A stretch of 17,866 bases of DNA, taken from contig JAIBDK010000009.1 in NCBI GenBank assembly GCA_024679435.1, positions 1 to 17,866 on the forward strand. The letters are read 5' to 3'. Positions 1 to 8,897 of the stretch are shown piece by piece. This stretch comes from Gammaproteobacteria bacterium (GTDB lineage Bacteria > Pseudomonadota > Gammaproteobacteria > Arenicellales > Poriferihabitantaceae). Under the pieces are notes generated by a model. That model was not told where the DNA came from and did no database searches. It was given only the letters and a program-made list of their open reading frames with translations. A program made the translations under genes and the position numbers. The stretch's first letter is position 1. Each line of letters starts with the position of its first letter.

Positions 1-1210
1 GCCCGCAATCGGATTTAACTATACTACCGGTCAGCTGTTCTGGCTGGCCGCTCTGCCGGGTTTGTCCGGCGCTACGTTGCGAATCTTTTATTCGTTTATG
101 GTGCCGATTTTTGGGGGCAGACTATGGACCACTCTGACCACCGCGTCGTTAATGCTGCCCGCATTAGGCGTTGGCTTTGCGGTTCAGAACCCGGAGACTT
201 CGTACGCCTTTTTCCTGATATTGGCGCTGTTGTGCGGATTTGGCGGCGGTAATTTCGCTTCGTCCATGGCTAACATCGCATTTTTCTACCCCAAAAAAGA
301 AAAGGGTAATGCGCTGGCTTTGAATGCCGGTCTCGGAAACCTGGGTGTTTCGGTGATGCAGTTTCTGGTGCCGCTGGTCATTACCGCCGGTGTATTCGGT
401 GCACTGGGCGGTGCGCCACAGATATTGGCTGATGGCAGTCATCTCTGGGTCCAGAATGCCGGCTTCATCTGGGTACCGTTTCTGGCGATCTGTACGGTGG
501 CGGCCTGGTTTGGCATGAATGATATTTCCGATGCCAAATCGAGCTTCAAGGAGCAATCCATCATTTTTAAGCGCAAGCACAACTGGATTATGTGCATCCT
601 TTATACCGGCACCTTTGGAAGCTTTATCGGTTATGCCGCGGGCTTTCCTTTGCTCATGAAAACCCAGTTTCCTGACGTCAATGTGTTGACTTATGCCTTT
701 CTTGGGCCGTTGGTGGGCGCCTTATCGCGGGCAGCAACCGGATGGATTTCGGATAAGTTTGGGGGCGGGCGCGTTACTTTCTGGACCTTTCTCGGCATGA
801 TGATTGCGGTGGGTGGTGTCTTGTTTTTTCTCGGCATCAAACAGGAGTCGGGTGCATTCTGGGGCTTTTTTGCCTGTTTTATGGCGCTGTTCTTTCTGAC
901 GGGTGTTGGAAATGCCTCAACCTTTCAAATGATCCCGACGATCATGCGACATCAGGTGCCAAGGCTGATGCCGAATCTGAATGAGGCAGATACCCTGAAG
1001 CAGTCTGAAAGAGAGAGCGCCGCAATAATTGCGTTCACTTCGGCCATTGCGGCTTACGGTGCGTTTTTCATTCCCAAATCCTACGGAACGTCCATTGGTT
1101 TGACCGGTGGTCCGGAAGCGGCATTATGGGGATTCGGTGTTTTCTACGGCGTGTGTCTGGTGATCACCTGGATTTTTTACAGCAGAAAAAGTGCCCCGGT
1201 TCCATGCTAG
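1..1210 (+). CDS. narK: NarK-family nitrate/nitrite transporter (5' partial)
   Basis: Major facilitator superfamily transporter of the nitrate/nitrite porter (NNP) family in the inner membrane, taking up nitrate or exchanging nitrate for nitrite to feed the reductase encoded next. The reading frame is open from base 2, so the true start is upstream; 402 residues are visible, most of a typical 12-helix protein. Seen directly: the substrate-binding Arg in SGATLRIFYSF (codon 80-82, matching E. coli NarK Arg89), the first nitrate signature around 245-355 (GGGNFASSMANI, then LNAGLGNLGVS), a second Arg in GALSRAATGW (codon 728-730, matching Arg305), and the second signature TGVGNASTFQMIPTI near 900-945. 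The protein ends in a basic tail. Family assignment is firm. Whether it is a NarK1-like proton symporter or a NarK2-like antiporter cannot be settled from this fragment. Confidence 0.95.
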   Translation, partial: PAIGFNYTTGQLFWLAALPGLSGATLRIFYSFMVPIFGGRLWTTLTTASLMLPALGVGFAVQNPETSYAFFLILALLCGFGGGNFASSMANIAFFYPKKEKGNALALNAGLGNLGVSVMQFLVPLVITAGVFGALGGAPQILADGSHLWVQNAGFIWVPFLAICTVAAWFGMNDISDAKSSFKEQSIIFKRKHNWIMCILYTGTFGSFIGYAAGFPLLMKTQFPDVNVLTYAFLGPLVGALSRAATGWISDKFGGGRVTFWTFLGMMIAVGGVLFFLGIKQESGAFWGFFACFMALFFLTGVGNASTFQMIPTIMRHQVPRLMPNLNEADTLKQSERESAAIIAFTSAIAAYGAFFIPKSYGTSIGLTGGPEAALWGFGVFYGVCLVITWIFYSRKSAPVPC

Positions 1211-1211
1211 A

Positions 1212-1224
1212 TACCACTCGGGTA
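1212..1224. promoter_or_regulatory. Small dyad TACC-N5-GGTA after narK
   Basis: An inverted repeat with 4-bp arms and a 5-nt spacer lies one base after the narK stop codon. Its left part, TACCACT, matches six of seven positions of the NarL/NarP heptamer consensus TACYYMT known from E. coli. It does not form the usual 7-2-7 arrangement. A nitrate-responsive regulator site is possible but the match is short and could be chance. Confidence 0.25.
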
Positions 1225-1230
1225 AACAGG

Positions 1231-1270
1231 TTGAGCGTATTGCTCATAAAAAGTTGAGCAGTCCGCTCAT
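1231..1270. promoter_or_regulatory. Two copies of dyad TTGAGC-N5-GCTCAT before narG
   Basis: Two 17-base elements with identical arms, TTGAGC-N5-GCTCAT, lie at 1231-1247 and 1254-1270, their centres 23 bp apart. The inner TGAGC/GCTCA arms pair perfectly, while the five spacer bases differ (GTATT and AGTCC). This is the pattern expected of a duplicated operator for a dimeric regulator. In RNA they would be two successive 5-bp hairpins in the narK-narG intercistronic region, where they could affect processing or expression balance. They do not match the FNR/ANR/DNR consensus TTGAT-N4-ATCAA. The function is inferred; the repeat itself is plain in the sequence. Confidence 0.5.
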
Positions 1271-1294
1271 GGATAATTCAAAAGGTAAACACTA

Positions 1295-4200
1295 ATGTCC
1301 CATTTATTAGACAGGCTAAATTTTCTGGCCAAAAAAGATACGGACTCTTTTTCCGATGGCCACGGCGTGACCAATAGCGAAAGCCGTGACTGGGAAGAGA
1401 GTTATCGTAAGCGCTGGCAGCATGACAAGATTGTTCGTTCGACTCATGGTGTGAACTGCACCGGCTCGTGTTCATGGAAAATCTATGTCAAAGGGGGCAT
1501 CGTCACCTGGGAGACCCAGCAAACGGATTACCCCAGAACTCGGCCAGATCTGCCTAACCATGAGCCTCGAGGTTGCTCCAGAGGTGCGAGTTACAGCTGG
1601 TATATGTACTCGGCAAACCGGGTTAAGTATCCGCTGATCCGTTCCAGGTTGTTAAGGCAGTGGCGTAAGGAACGAGTCGTTCAAACGCCCATTGGTGCCT
1701 GGACCGCGATACAGGAAAATCCGGCCAAGCGTTCAGATTACATGAAGGTGCGCGGACACGGCGGTTTCATAAGGGCCAGCTGGGATGAAGTCAACGAAAT
1801 AATTGCTGCTGCGAATGCCTATACCGCAAAGAAATGGGGCCCTGACCGGGTAATCGGTTTTTCTCCCATTCCGGCTATGTCTATGGTGTCCTACGCGGCC
1901 GGCTCGCGCTACCTGTCGTTATTGGGTGGTGTTTGCATGTCATTCTATGATTGGTATTGCGACTTGCCTCCGGCGTCCCCTATGACCTGGGGCGAGCAGA
2001 CCGACGTTCCAGAATCTGCTGACTGGTACAACGCGGGCTTTTTGATGTTATGGGGTTCAAACGTGCCCCAGACCCGAACCCCTGACGCCCATTTTTACAC
2101 CGAGGCGCGGTACAAAGGGGCGAAGTCTGTGGTTGTTTCGCCGGATTATTCTGAAGCAGCCAAGTTCTCGGATTTGTGGTTGCACCCTAAACAGGGAACC
2201 GATGCGGCGCTGTCCATGGCGCTGGGTCATGTCATTCTCAAAGAATTTCACATAGACAGGCAGGCAGAGTATTTTACCAATTATTGTCGTCAGTATACGG
2301 ATATGCCGCTTCTTGTTCGGCTGGTTAAAAAAGACGGCAACTATGTTCCGGAGCGGTTGTTGCGCGCTTCGGATTTTGAAGATGGGCTGGGTGAAGCCGA
2401 TAATGCTGAATGGAAAACGGTGGGTATTGAAAAAACCAGCGGAAATTTGGTGGTTCCAGCAGGATCAATTGGATTTCGCTGGGCCGATGATCAAGGGAAA
2501 TGGAATCTCGAAGAAAGGGACAGTGCCGGCAATGATATCGAGCTGACGATGACGTTGATTGATGAGTCCGACCGTGATGAAGTTGCTTCAGTGGGATTCC
2601 CGTATTTTGGAAATCGTGAACACGATCACTTCGACGGAACCGACCATGACAGCGTTTTACTGAGATCGGTACCTGCAAAAAAGGTGGCCTTAAAGGATGG
2701 CGACTATCTGGTGGCTTCGGTCTTCGATTTGTTTATTGCCAACTACGGTATTGATCGTGGTTTTGGAGATTCAAACTGTGCCACCTCTTATGATGATAAC
2801 CAGCCCTATTCTCCAGCCTGGGCAGAGCAGATTACTGGCGTTCCAAGAGACAACATTATCACCGTAGCCCGGGAATTCGCCGGTAACGCAGAGAAAACCA
2901 ATGGACGTTCCATGGTGATTCTTGGTGCTGGCTTGAACCACTGGTATCACATGGACATGAATTACCGCGGCATTATTAACATGCTGGTGATGTGCGGTTG
3001 TATCGGTCAGTCCGGCGGCGGCTGGAGTCATTATGTGGGTCAGGAAAAACTTCGACCGCAGACCGGCTGGCAGCCATTGGCATTTGGTCTCGACTGGAAT
3101 CGTCCGCCACGGCATATGAATTCGACTTCATTTTTCTATGCCCATACCGACCAGTGGCGCTACGAATCATTAAAAGTGGATGAAATTATGTCGCCTACGG
3201 CACCGGATGGAGATTGGGACGGTACCTTGATTGACTACAACATACGTGCAGAAAGAATGGGCTGGCTGCCTTCTGCACCACAATTGAAAACTAACCCTCT
3301 GGAAGTCGCCAAAGATATCGCGGAATCCGGAATGAGTCCCGGCGAGTATGTTGCCGGCAATCTTCGGTCCGGCAAGCTTGAGATGTCCTGTGAGGATCCG
3401 GACCATGAAGCAAACTGGCCCAGAAACATGTTCGTATGGCGTTCAAATCTGCTTGGTTCATCCGGTAAGGGGCATGAGTATTTTCTCAAGCACCTGCTTG
3501 GCACCACGCATGGCGTATTGGGCAAGGATCTGGGCGAGGAAGGTCGTCAGCGTGCCAAAGAAGCGCAATGGCATGATGACGCGCCGGAAGGAAAACTGGA
3601 TCTTCTGGTTACGCTGGATTTCAGAATGTCCACTACCTGTATGTATTCAGATATCGTATTGCCTACCGCTACCTGGTACGAAAAGAATGATCTCAATACG
3701 TCGGATATGCACCCGTTTATCCATCCCCTTACCAGCGCGGCAGATCCTGCCTGGGAAGCACGCAGTGACTGGGATATTTTCAAAGGCATAGCAGAGAAAT
3801 TTTCTGAAGTTGCGCCGGAAGTGCTGGGCGTAGAAAAAGATGTGGTTGCCCTACCCATTCTTCATGACACGCCGGGTGAGATGGCTCAGCCTGTTGACGT
3901 GAAAGACTGGAAGCGGGATGATTTTGATCCGGTTCCCGGAAAGACCATGCCCAATATCGTTGTGGTTGAACGAGACTATCCCAATTTGTACAAACGATTC
4001 ACCGCCCTTGGGCCTTTGATGGATAAGCTGGGTAATGGCGGCAAGGGTATTTCGTGGAATACTGAGCACGAAGTGGAGTTGCTGGGACAGTTAAACGGAG
4101 TGGTTACCGAAGACGGCCCAACCAAAGGTCGGCCGCGAATCGAGTCTGATATTGATGCTACTGAAGTGGTTCTTATGCTGGCGCCGGAAACCAATGGCGA

Positions 4201-5053
4201 AGTTGCGGTCAAAGCCTGGGAAGCGCTGTCAAAGATTACGGGCAAGGATCATACCCATCTGGCGCTCCCCAAAGAAGATGAGAAAATCCGTTTTCGTGAC
4301 GTAGTCGCGCAGCCTCGGAAGATTATTTCTTCGCCGACATGGTCCGGGCTTGAATCCGAAAAAGTTTGCTACAACGCGGGTTATACCAACGTTCATGAAC
4401 TGATTCCTTGGCGAACATTATCTGGTCGCCAGCAGCTTTATCAGGATCACCTGTGGATGCGTGCGTTTGGCGAAGGGTTCTGCGTCTATCGGCCACCTAT
4501 AGATACCAAGTCGATTAATTCGGAAATTGAAGCCAAGTCCGGTGGTAAACCTCAGGTGGTATTGAACTTCATCACGCCGCACCAAAAATGGGGAATTCAC
4601 TCTACTTACTCCGATAACCTGATGATGTTGACGATGAATCGGGGTGGGCCGGTGGTCTGGATCTCCGAAGAGGACGCAGCTACCGCGCAACTGGTGGATA
4701 ATGACTGGGTCGAAGTCTATAACATCAACGGTGCCATTGCGGCTCGAGTCGTGGTTTCCCAGAGAATGAAAGTGGGGACAGTGTACATGTACCATGCCCA
4801 GGAGAAAATTGTGAATACACCCGGTTCTCAAATCACTGGAAATCGAGGTGGAATTCATAACTCTGTAACCCGGGCGATCACCAAGCCTACCCATATGATT
4901 GGTGGTTACGCCCAGCAATCCTATGGATTTAACTACTACGGCACCGTGGGCTCCAATCGCGACGAGTTTGTCATTGTTGCCAAAATGGACAAGGTGGACT
5001 GGATGGAAGGCCCCTGCAGAGAACCAACTTCTTCGAACGAGGTGAGCAAATGA
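1295..5053 (+). CDS. narG: Respiratory nitrate reductase alpha subunit NarG
   Basis: Catalytic subunit of the membrane-bound, cytoplasm-facing nitrate reductase, reducing nitrate to nitrite at a molybdenum bis-MGD centre. At 1252 residues it is close to E. coli NarG (1247). The FS0 [4Fe-4S] ligands are His51, Cys55 and Cys59 in STHGVNCTGSCSW and Cys94 in PRGCSRG; His at the first position is diagnostic of NarG. The expected Mo-ligating Asp is Asp223 in SFYDWYCDLPPASP. The start is supported by AAAGG at 1281-1285, nine bases before ATG, and by the NarG-like N terminus, which has no cleavable twin-arginine signal. The gene follows narK by 84 bp and its stop overlaps the narH start (ATGA). I see no truncation or missing cofactor ligand. 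Confidence 0.98.
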   Translation: MSHLLDRLNFLAKKDTDSFSDGHGVTNSESRDWEESYRKRWQHDKIVRSTHGVNCTGSCSWKIYVKGGIVTWETQQTDYPRTRPDLPNHEPRGCSRGASYSWYMYSANRVKYPLIRSRLLRQWRKERVVQTPIGAWTAIQENPAKRSDYMKVRGHGGFIRASWDEVNEIIAAANAYTAKKWGPDRVIGFSPIPAMSMVSYAAGSRYLSLLGGVCMSFYDWYCDLPPASPMTWGEQTDVPESADWYNAGFLMLWGSNVPQTRTPDAHFYTEARYKGAKSVVVSPDYSEAAKFSDLWLHPKQGTDAALSMALGHVILKEFHIDRQAEYFTNYCRQYTDMPLLVRLVKKDGNYVPERLLRASDFEDGLGEADNAEWKTVGIEKTSGNLVVPAGSIGFRWADDQGKWNLEERDSAGNDIELTMTLIDESDRDEVASVGFPYFGNREHDHFDGTDHDSVLLRSVPAKKVALKDGDYLVASVFDLFIANYGIDRGFGDSNCATSYDDNQPYSPAWAEQITGVPRDNIITVAREFAGNAEKTNGRSMVILGAGLNHWYHMDMNYRGIINMLVMCGCIGQSGGGWSHYVGQEKLRPQTGWQPLAFGLDWNRPPRHMNSTSFFYAHTDQWRYESLKVDEIMSPTAPDGDWDGTLIDYNIRAERMGWLPSAPQLKTNPLEVAKDIAESGMSPGEYVAGNLRSGKLEMSCEDPDHEANWPRNMFVWRSNLLGSSGKGHEYFLKHLLGTTHGVLGKDLGEEGRQRAKEAQWHDDAPEGKLDLLVTLDFRMSTTCMYSDIVLPTATWYEKNDLNTSDMHPFIHPLTSAADPAWEARSDWDIFKGIAEKFSEVAPEVLGVEKDVVALPILHDTPGEMAQPVDVKDWKRDDFDPVPGKTMPNIVVVERDYPNLYKRFTALGPLMDKLGNGGKGISWNTEHEVELLGQLNGVVTEDGPTKGRPRIESDIDATEVVLMLAPETNGEVAVKAWEALSKITGKDHTHLALPKEDEKIRFRDVVAQPRKIISSPTWSGLESEKVCYNAGYTNVHELIPWRTLSGRQQLYQDHLWMRAFGEGFCVYRPPIDTKSINSEIEAKSGGKPQVVLNFITPHQKWGIHSTYSDNLMMLTMNRGGPVVWISEEDAATAQLVDNDWVEVYNINGAIAARVVVSQRMKVGTVYMYHAQEKIVNTPGSQITGNRGGIHNSVTRAITKPTHMIGGYAQQSYGFNYYGTVGSNRDEFVIVAKMDKVDWMEGPCREPTSSNEVSK

Positions 5054-6570
5054 AAATACGTGCACAAATCGGCATGGTGCTGAATCTCGATAAATGTATC
5101 GGCTGCCATACCTGTTCAATTACCTGTAAAAATGTCTGGACTAATCGTGAAGGTGTTGAGTATGCCTGGTTCAACAACGTGGAAACCAAGCCCGGGATCG
5201 GTTATCCCAAGGAATGGGAGAATCAGGCGCGCTGGAATGGGGGTTGGGTCCGTAAGTCAAACGGCAGAATCGAGCCTAAAATTGGTTCAAAATGGCGAGT
5301 ACTGGCAAAAATATTTGCCAATCCTGATTTGCCAGAAATCGATGACTACTATGAGCCGTTTGATTTTGACTACGAGCATCTGCAGACTGCAGGTGAACTT
5401 GAGGCCACTCCGACCGCTCGACCGAGATCGCTAATATCCGGTGAGCGAATGGAGAAAATTGAATGGGGTCCGAACTGGGAGGAGATCCTCGGTGGTGAAT
5501 TCAGTAAGCGATCTAAAGACGTCAACTTTGAGGGCGTTGAGAAGGAAATCTACGGCGAATTTGAAAACACCTTTATGATGTATTTGCCAAGATTGTGTGA
5601 GCACTGTCTAAACCCTGCCTGCGTCGCGTCCTGTCCATCCGGTGCGATTTATAAGCGTGAAGATGACGGCATTGTGCTGATTGATCAGGAAAAATGTCGT
5701 GGCTGGCGAATGTGTGTCTCCGGTTGCCCCTACAAGAAAATCTATTACAACTGGTCTTCAGGTAAATCTGAGAAGTGTATTTTCTGCTATCCGCGAATTG
5801 AATCCGGTCAGCCTACGGTTTGTTCTGAAACCTGCGTGGGTCGAATTCGCTATCTGGGCGTTATTTTGTATGATGCCGATAAGATCGAGGAGGCAGCCTC
5901 TGCCAGTGACGAGAAGGATTTGTATCAGCAGCAGCTTGATATTTTTCTGGATCCCAATGACCCTGAAGTGATTGAACAGGCCAGAAAAGACGGTATTCCC
6001 GAAGCCTGGCTGGAATCTGCCCGACATTCGCCGGTGTGGAAAATGGCCATGGAATGGAAAGTTGCGTTCCCGTTGCATCCTGAATATCGCACATTGCCTA
6101 TGGTCTGGTACATACCGCCCTTGTCGCCACTGCAATCTGCAGCGGAGGCAGGAAAGATTGGCATGGATGGAAAAATGCCCGATGTCAAATCGCTGAGAAT
6201 TCCGGTTCGCTATCTGTCTAATTTGTTAACTGCTGGGAATGATGAACCGGTTATTTCTGCTCTGGAACGGATGCTGGCGATGCGAGCCTACATGCGATCA
6301 AAAACCGTAGATGGCGTGATTGATCAATCAATCGCTGACAAAGTCGGTATGACGAATCAGATGATAGAAGACATGTATCACACCATGGCAATAGCCAATT
6401 ACGAGGATCGTTTTGTCATTCCTACCAGCCATCGGGAAACGGTCGAGGACGCCTATGACGTTCGCGGTTCCTGTGGATTCTCGTTTGGTAACGGTTGTTC
6501 CGGAGGCAGTTCTGATACTGATCTGTTCGGGGCTAAAAAGAGTAAGTCTATCAAGGTAACCATGTCATGA
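5050..6570 (+). CDS. narH: Respiratory nitrate reductase beta subunit NarH
   Basis: Electron-transfer subunit with four iron-sulfur clusters, passing electrons from NarI haem to NarG. The 506 residues show four Cys groups: C16/C19/C22/C26 (CIGCHTCSITC), C183/C186/C191/C195 (CEHCLNPACVASC), C216/C222/C226 with Trp219 where a Cys would be (CRGWRMCVSGC), and C243/C246/C258/C262. The Trp substitution is the NarH hallmark that makes one cluster [3Fe-4S]. The ATG overlaps the narG stop by four bases, with GAGG upstream at 5039-5042, so translation is probably coupled. The C-terminal tail is Gly/Ser-rich and has two extra Cys (about residues 476 and 484) outside the cluster motifs. Confidence 0.98.
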   Translation: MKIRAQIGMVLNLDKCIGCHTCSITCKNVWTNREGVEYAWFNNVETKPGIGYPKEWENQARWNGGWVRKSNGRIEPKIGSKWRVLAKIFANPDLPEIDDYYEPFDFDYEHLQTAGELEATPTARPRSLISGERMEKIEWGPNWEEILGGEFSKRSKDVNFEGVEKEIYGEFENTFMMYLPRLCEHCLNPACVASCPSGAIYKREDDGIVLIDQEKCRGWRMCVSGCPYKKIYYNWSSGKSEKCIFCYPRIESGQPTVCSETCVGRIRYLGVILYDADKIEEAASASDEKDLYQQQLDIFLDPNDPEVIEQARKDGIPEAWLESARHSPVWKMAMEWKVAFPLHPEYRTLPMVWYIPPLSPLQSAAEAGKIGMDGKMPDVKSLRIPVRYLSNLLTAGNDEPVISALERMLAMRAYMRSKTVDGVIDQSIADKVGMTNQMIEDMYHTMAIANYEDRFVIPTSHRETVEDAYDVRGSCGFSFGNGCSGGSSDTDLFGAKKSKSIKVTMS

Positions 6571-7298
6571 ATATTGCACTTAAAGCGAGCTCTTTATTGT
6601 TATCGTATCCCACTCAGGATTTGCAAGCGGCCATCCCTGAACTGATAGAGGCTATTGAGTCCGATGTGTCAGCCGGGAAGGTAAAAAAGACCACGGCAAA
6701 ATATCTTGTCAGACTAGCCAAAGATATAGGCGATCTTGATTTGTATGATGCTCAGGAACGTTATGTATATCTGTTCGACAGAACTCGGACATTGTCTTTA
6801 CACCTGTTTGAGCATGTTCACGGTGAAAGTCGAGACAGAGGCCAGGCAATGGTTGATCTCGGGCAAATGTATGATGATGCCGGCATGGCCATTAACTCCC
6901 GGGAACTGCCCGATTACCTGCCATTGTTTCTGGAGTTTTTATCTGTTTCACCCGCCGGGGAAGTTTCAGATCTTCTGGGGCAGATTAACCACATCATTGT
7001 TGTCCTCAAGGCGAGATTGACTAAACGGGATTCGGTATATGCAAATGCCTTTACCGCTTTAGAAAAGCTGGCTTCGACAAAACCTGAAAAAGGAATCGTC
7101 GATGAAATGCTGGCGCAGCAGGATGATGACCCTGATGATCTGGACGCGCTGGACAAAATCTGGGAAGAAGACCCCGTCACTTTTGGCGGTAATCTTGGTG
7201 ATCAAACCTGTGGTCTGGACCGCATTCGGGTTCAGGCAAGAGCGATGAATCGGAAACCAGCGGATATCGCCGGCTCCCGACTGACAACAGAGGGCTAA
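6567..7298 (+). CDS. narJ: Nitrate reductase assembly chaperone NarJ
   Basis: System-specific chaperone of the NarJ/TorD family that binds apo-NarG and assists Mo-cofactor and Fe-S insertion before membrane attachment; it is not part of the final enzyme. The 243 residues compare with 236 in E. coli. The conserved NarJ core is at residues 70-98: FDRTRTLSLHLFEHVHGES, then RDRGQAMVDL, followed by ELPDYLPLFLEFLS at about 113-126. The C-terminal part is acidic, as in homologues. The ATG overlaps the narH stop (ATGA), the same coupling as between narG and narH. Confidence 0.96.
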   Translation: MNIALKASSLLLSYPTQDLQAAIPELIEAIESDVSAGKVKKTTAKYLVRLAKDIGDLDLYDAQERYVYLFDRTRTLSLHLFEHVHGESRDRGQAMVDLGQMYDDAGMAINSRELPDYLPLFLEFLSVSPAGEVSDLLGQINHIIVVLKARLTKRDSVYANAFTALEKLASTKPEKGIVDEMLAQQDDDPDDLDALDKIWEEDPVTFGGNLGDQTCGLDRIRVQARAMNRKPADIAGSRLTTEG

Positions 7299-7301
7299 AT
7301 C

Positions 7302-7991
7302 ATGAGCAATTATTTAAATACGTTTCTGTTTGGAATCTATCCTTATATTGCCCTGGTCGTTTTGGCGTTGGGGTCTATTATTAGATACGACCGAGAGCCT
7401 TATTCCTGGAAAGCAGGTTCGAGTCAGTTATTACGCCGCAAGCAACTGGTATGGGGTTCGGTTTTGTTTCATGTGGGTGTGATCATCATTTTTGTCGGTC
7501 ATCTGGTTGGATTGCTGACCCCGATCCAGATATTTGATGCGCTCGGTATCAGTCACGAGGCTAAGCAAATTCTGGCGATCGTGGCCGGAGGAATTGCCGG
7601 CGTCATAGCGATTATCGGTGCCACACTGCTGGTTCACAGACGATTGTTTGATGCCAGAGTTCGAAGGGCTTCCAGTAATTCCGATACGCTGATTATCATA
7701 CTGTTATGGCTGCAACTGGCATTGGGTCTTGCAACTATTCCAATCTCTATGACTCATCTGGATGGTGGTGAAATGGTCAAGTTCATGAGTTGGGCCCAGG
7801 GGATTTTCACGTTCCGGTTTGGAGCGGCCGCCTATGTCGCTGATGCGGCTTTGATTTTTAAATTACATTTATTTCTCGGTCTTACTATCCTGCTGGTATT
7901 TCCATTTACCCGACTGGTGCACATGCTGAGTATCCCGCTTCGTTATTTCTGGCGACCAGGTTACCAGATTGTCAGAAGACGCAGTGCCTAG
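7302..7991 (+). CDS. narI: Respiratory nitrate reductase gamma subunit NarI
   Basis: Inner-membrane dihaem cytochrome b that oxidises quinol and anchors NarGH. The 229 residues form about five transmembrane helices. Expected haem b ligands are present as His57 (VLFHVG), His67 (VGHLVG), His189 (FKLHLFLG) and His207 (RLVHMLS), matching the four-histidine pattern of E. coli NarI. The start lies three bases after the narJ stop and is preceded by GAGG within the narJ end. The C terminus is basic (RPGYQIVRRRSA) and probably cytoplasmic, where NarH docks. Confidence 0.97.
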   Translation: MSNYLNTFLFGIYPYIALVVLALGSIIRYDREPYSWKAGSSQLLRRKQLVWGSVLFHVGVIIIFVGHLVGLLTPIQIFDALGISHEAKQILAIVAGGIAGVIAIIGATLLVHRRLFDARVRRASSNSDTLIIILLWLQLALGLATIPISMTHLDGGEMVKFMSWAQGIFTFRFGAAAYVADAALIFKLHLFLGLTILLVFPFTRLVHMLSIPLRYFWRPGYQIVRRRSA

Positions 7992-8019
7992 ACTAATTTG
8001 ACTTAGAGGCGAAATAAAA

Positions 8020-8874
8020 ATGTCTAATCCGACAATTAAAGTAGATGTATCAGAACCGGCTAGTACGGCTGACGTAATGGGGCTTCACATTCTTGTTAAC
8101 GGGATAAAAATTAACGAAGCCGATGTCTTTCAGGAAGCGCAAAATCATCCCGCAGAAGATGAAAAAGATGCTCTGTTCGCGGCTGCAAGAGCCCTTGTCG
8201 TTAGGGAATTACTGTCTCAGGAAGCCAAAACACTGGGCATTGTTGCAATACCTGAATCAGATTTCAGCGGAAAGGTTGAAACGATTGAGGAGGCAACCAT
8301 TCGCACGTTGCTGGATTCCGAGGTCGACGTGCCCGTTGCCGGCCCGGATGAGTGTCGTCAGTTTTATCAGAACAATCCTCGAAAATTTGAATCTGCGCCG
8401 TTGTATGAGGCGAGACATATTCTTCTTTCTGCGTCTCCTGAAGATGCTGCTGGGCGGAATGAACTGAGAAATCAGGCCAATCATCTAACCGAACTCCTTA
8501 AACAAGACCCCGGGCAGTTTTCTGATATGGCGAAAGAGCTGTCTGACTGCCCTTCGGGAAAAGTTGGTGGAAGCCTCGGGCAGTTGACCCGCGGCAGCAC
8601 GGTTCGGGAGTTTGAGGAGGCCATGGTAAAGATGGAAGAAGGTGAGTTGAGTTCAAAACCCCTGGAGTCAAGATACGGGTTTCATATCATATACCTTGAT
8701 CGTAAGATATCTGGAACGGCGCTGCCGTTTGAATCCGTGCAGGAACGTATTTCGGCATGGATGGGTGCGGCAGCATGGTCGAAAGCGGTCTCTCAATATG
8801 TTTCGATTCTTATCGGAAAAGCAACCATTTCCGGGATTAACCTTGAGGCTGCTGACGGTCCACTAGTTCAATAA
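8020..8874 (+). CDS. Parvulin-type peptidyl-prolyl isomerase (NifM/PpiC-like), nar-operon associated
   Basis: Predicted peptidyl-prolyl cis-trans isomerase of 284 residues. Residues 1-120 are a mostly helical, acidic N-terminal region as in NifM-type proteins. The parvulin domain covers about 128-228: ARHILLSASPED at 131-142, GGSLGQLTRG at 183-192, FEEAMVKMEEGELS at 198-211 and SRYGFHIIYLD at 217-227. There is no signal peptide, so it should act in the cytoplasm, where NarGH matures. AGAGGCG about 13 bases before the ATG may serve as ribosome binding site, and the gene follows narI by 28 bp. Pseudomonas nar operons carry a homologous gene at the same place, so a role in folding or maturing nitrate reductase is the usual inference; it is not demonstrated here. 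Confidence 0.9.
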   Translation: MSNPTIKVDVSEPASTADVMGLHILVNGIKINEADVFQEAQNHPAEDEKDALFAAARALVVRELLSQEAKTLGIVAIPESDFSGKVETIEEATIRTLLDSEVDVPVAGPDECRQFYQNNPRKFESAPLYEARHILLSASPEDAAGRNELRNQANHLTELLKQDPGQFSDMAKELSDCPSGKVGGSLGQLTRGSTVREFEEAMVKMEEGELSSKPLESRYGFHIIYLDRKISGTALPFESVQERISAWMGAAAWSKAVSQYVSILIGKATISGINLEAADGPLVQ

Positions 8875-8897
8875 TTTTTGCTTGGAGAGTCAAACCA

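Noticed and set aside
1231..1270. The dyads read as FNR/ANR boxes
   Set aside because: The consensus TTGAT-N4-ATCAA requires different inner bases and a 4-base spacer. These have TTGAGC arms and a 5-base spacer.
4418..5119. A 233-codon open frame on the - strand, opposite the end of narG
   Set aside because: It lies wholly against the narG/narH coding sequence, its translation shows no recognisable domain, and narG is certain. It is a shadow of codon usage in the real gene.
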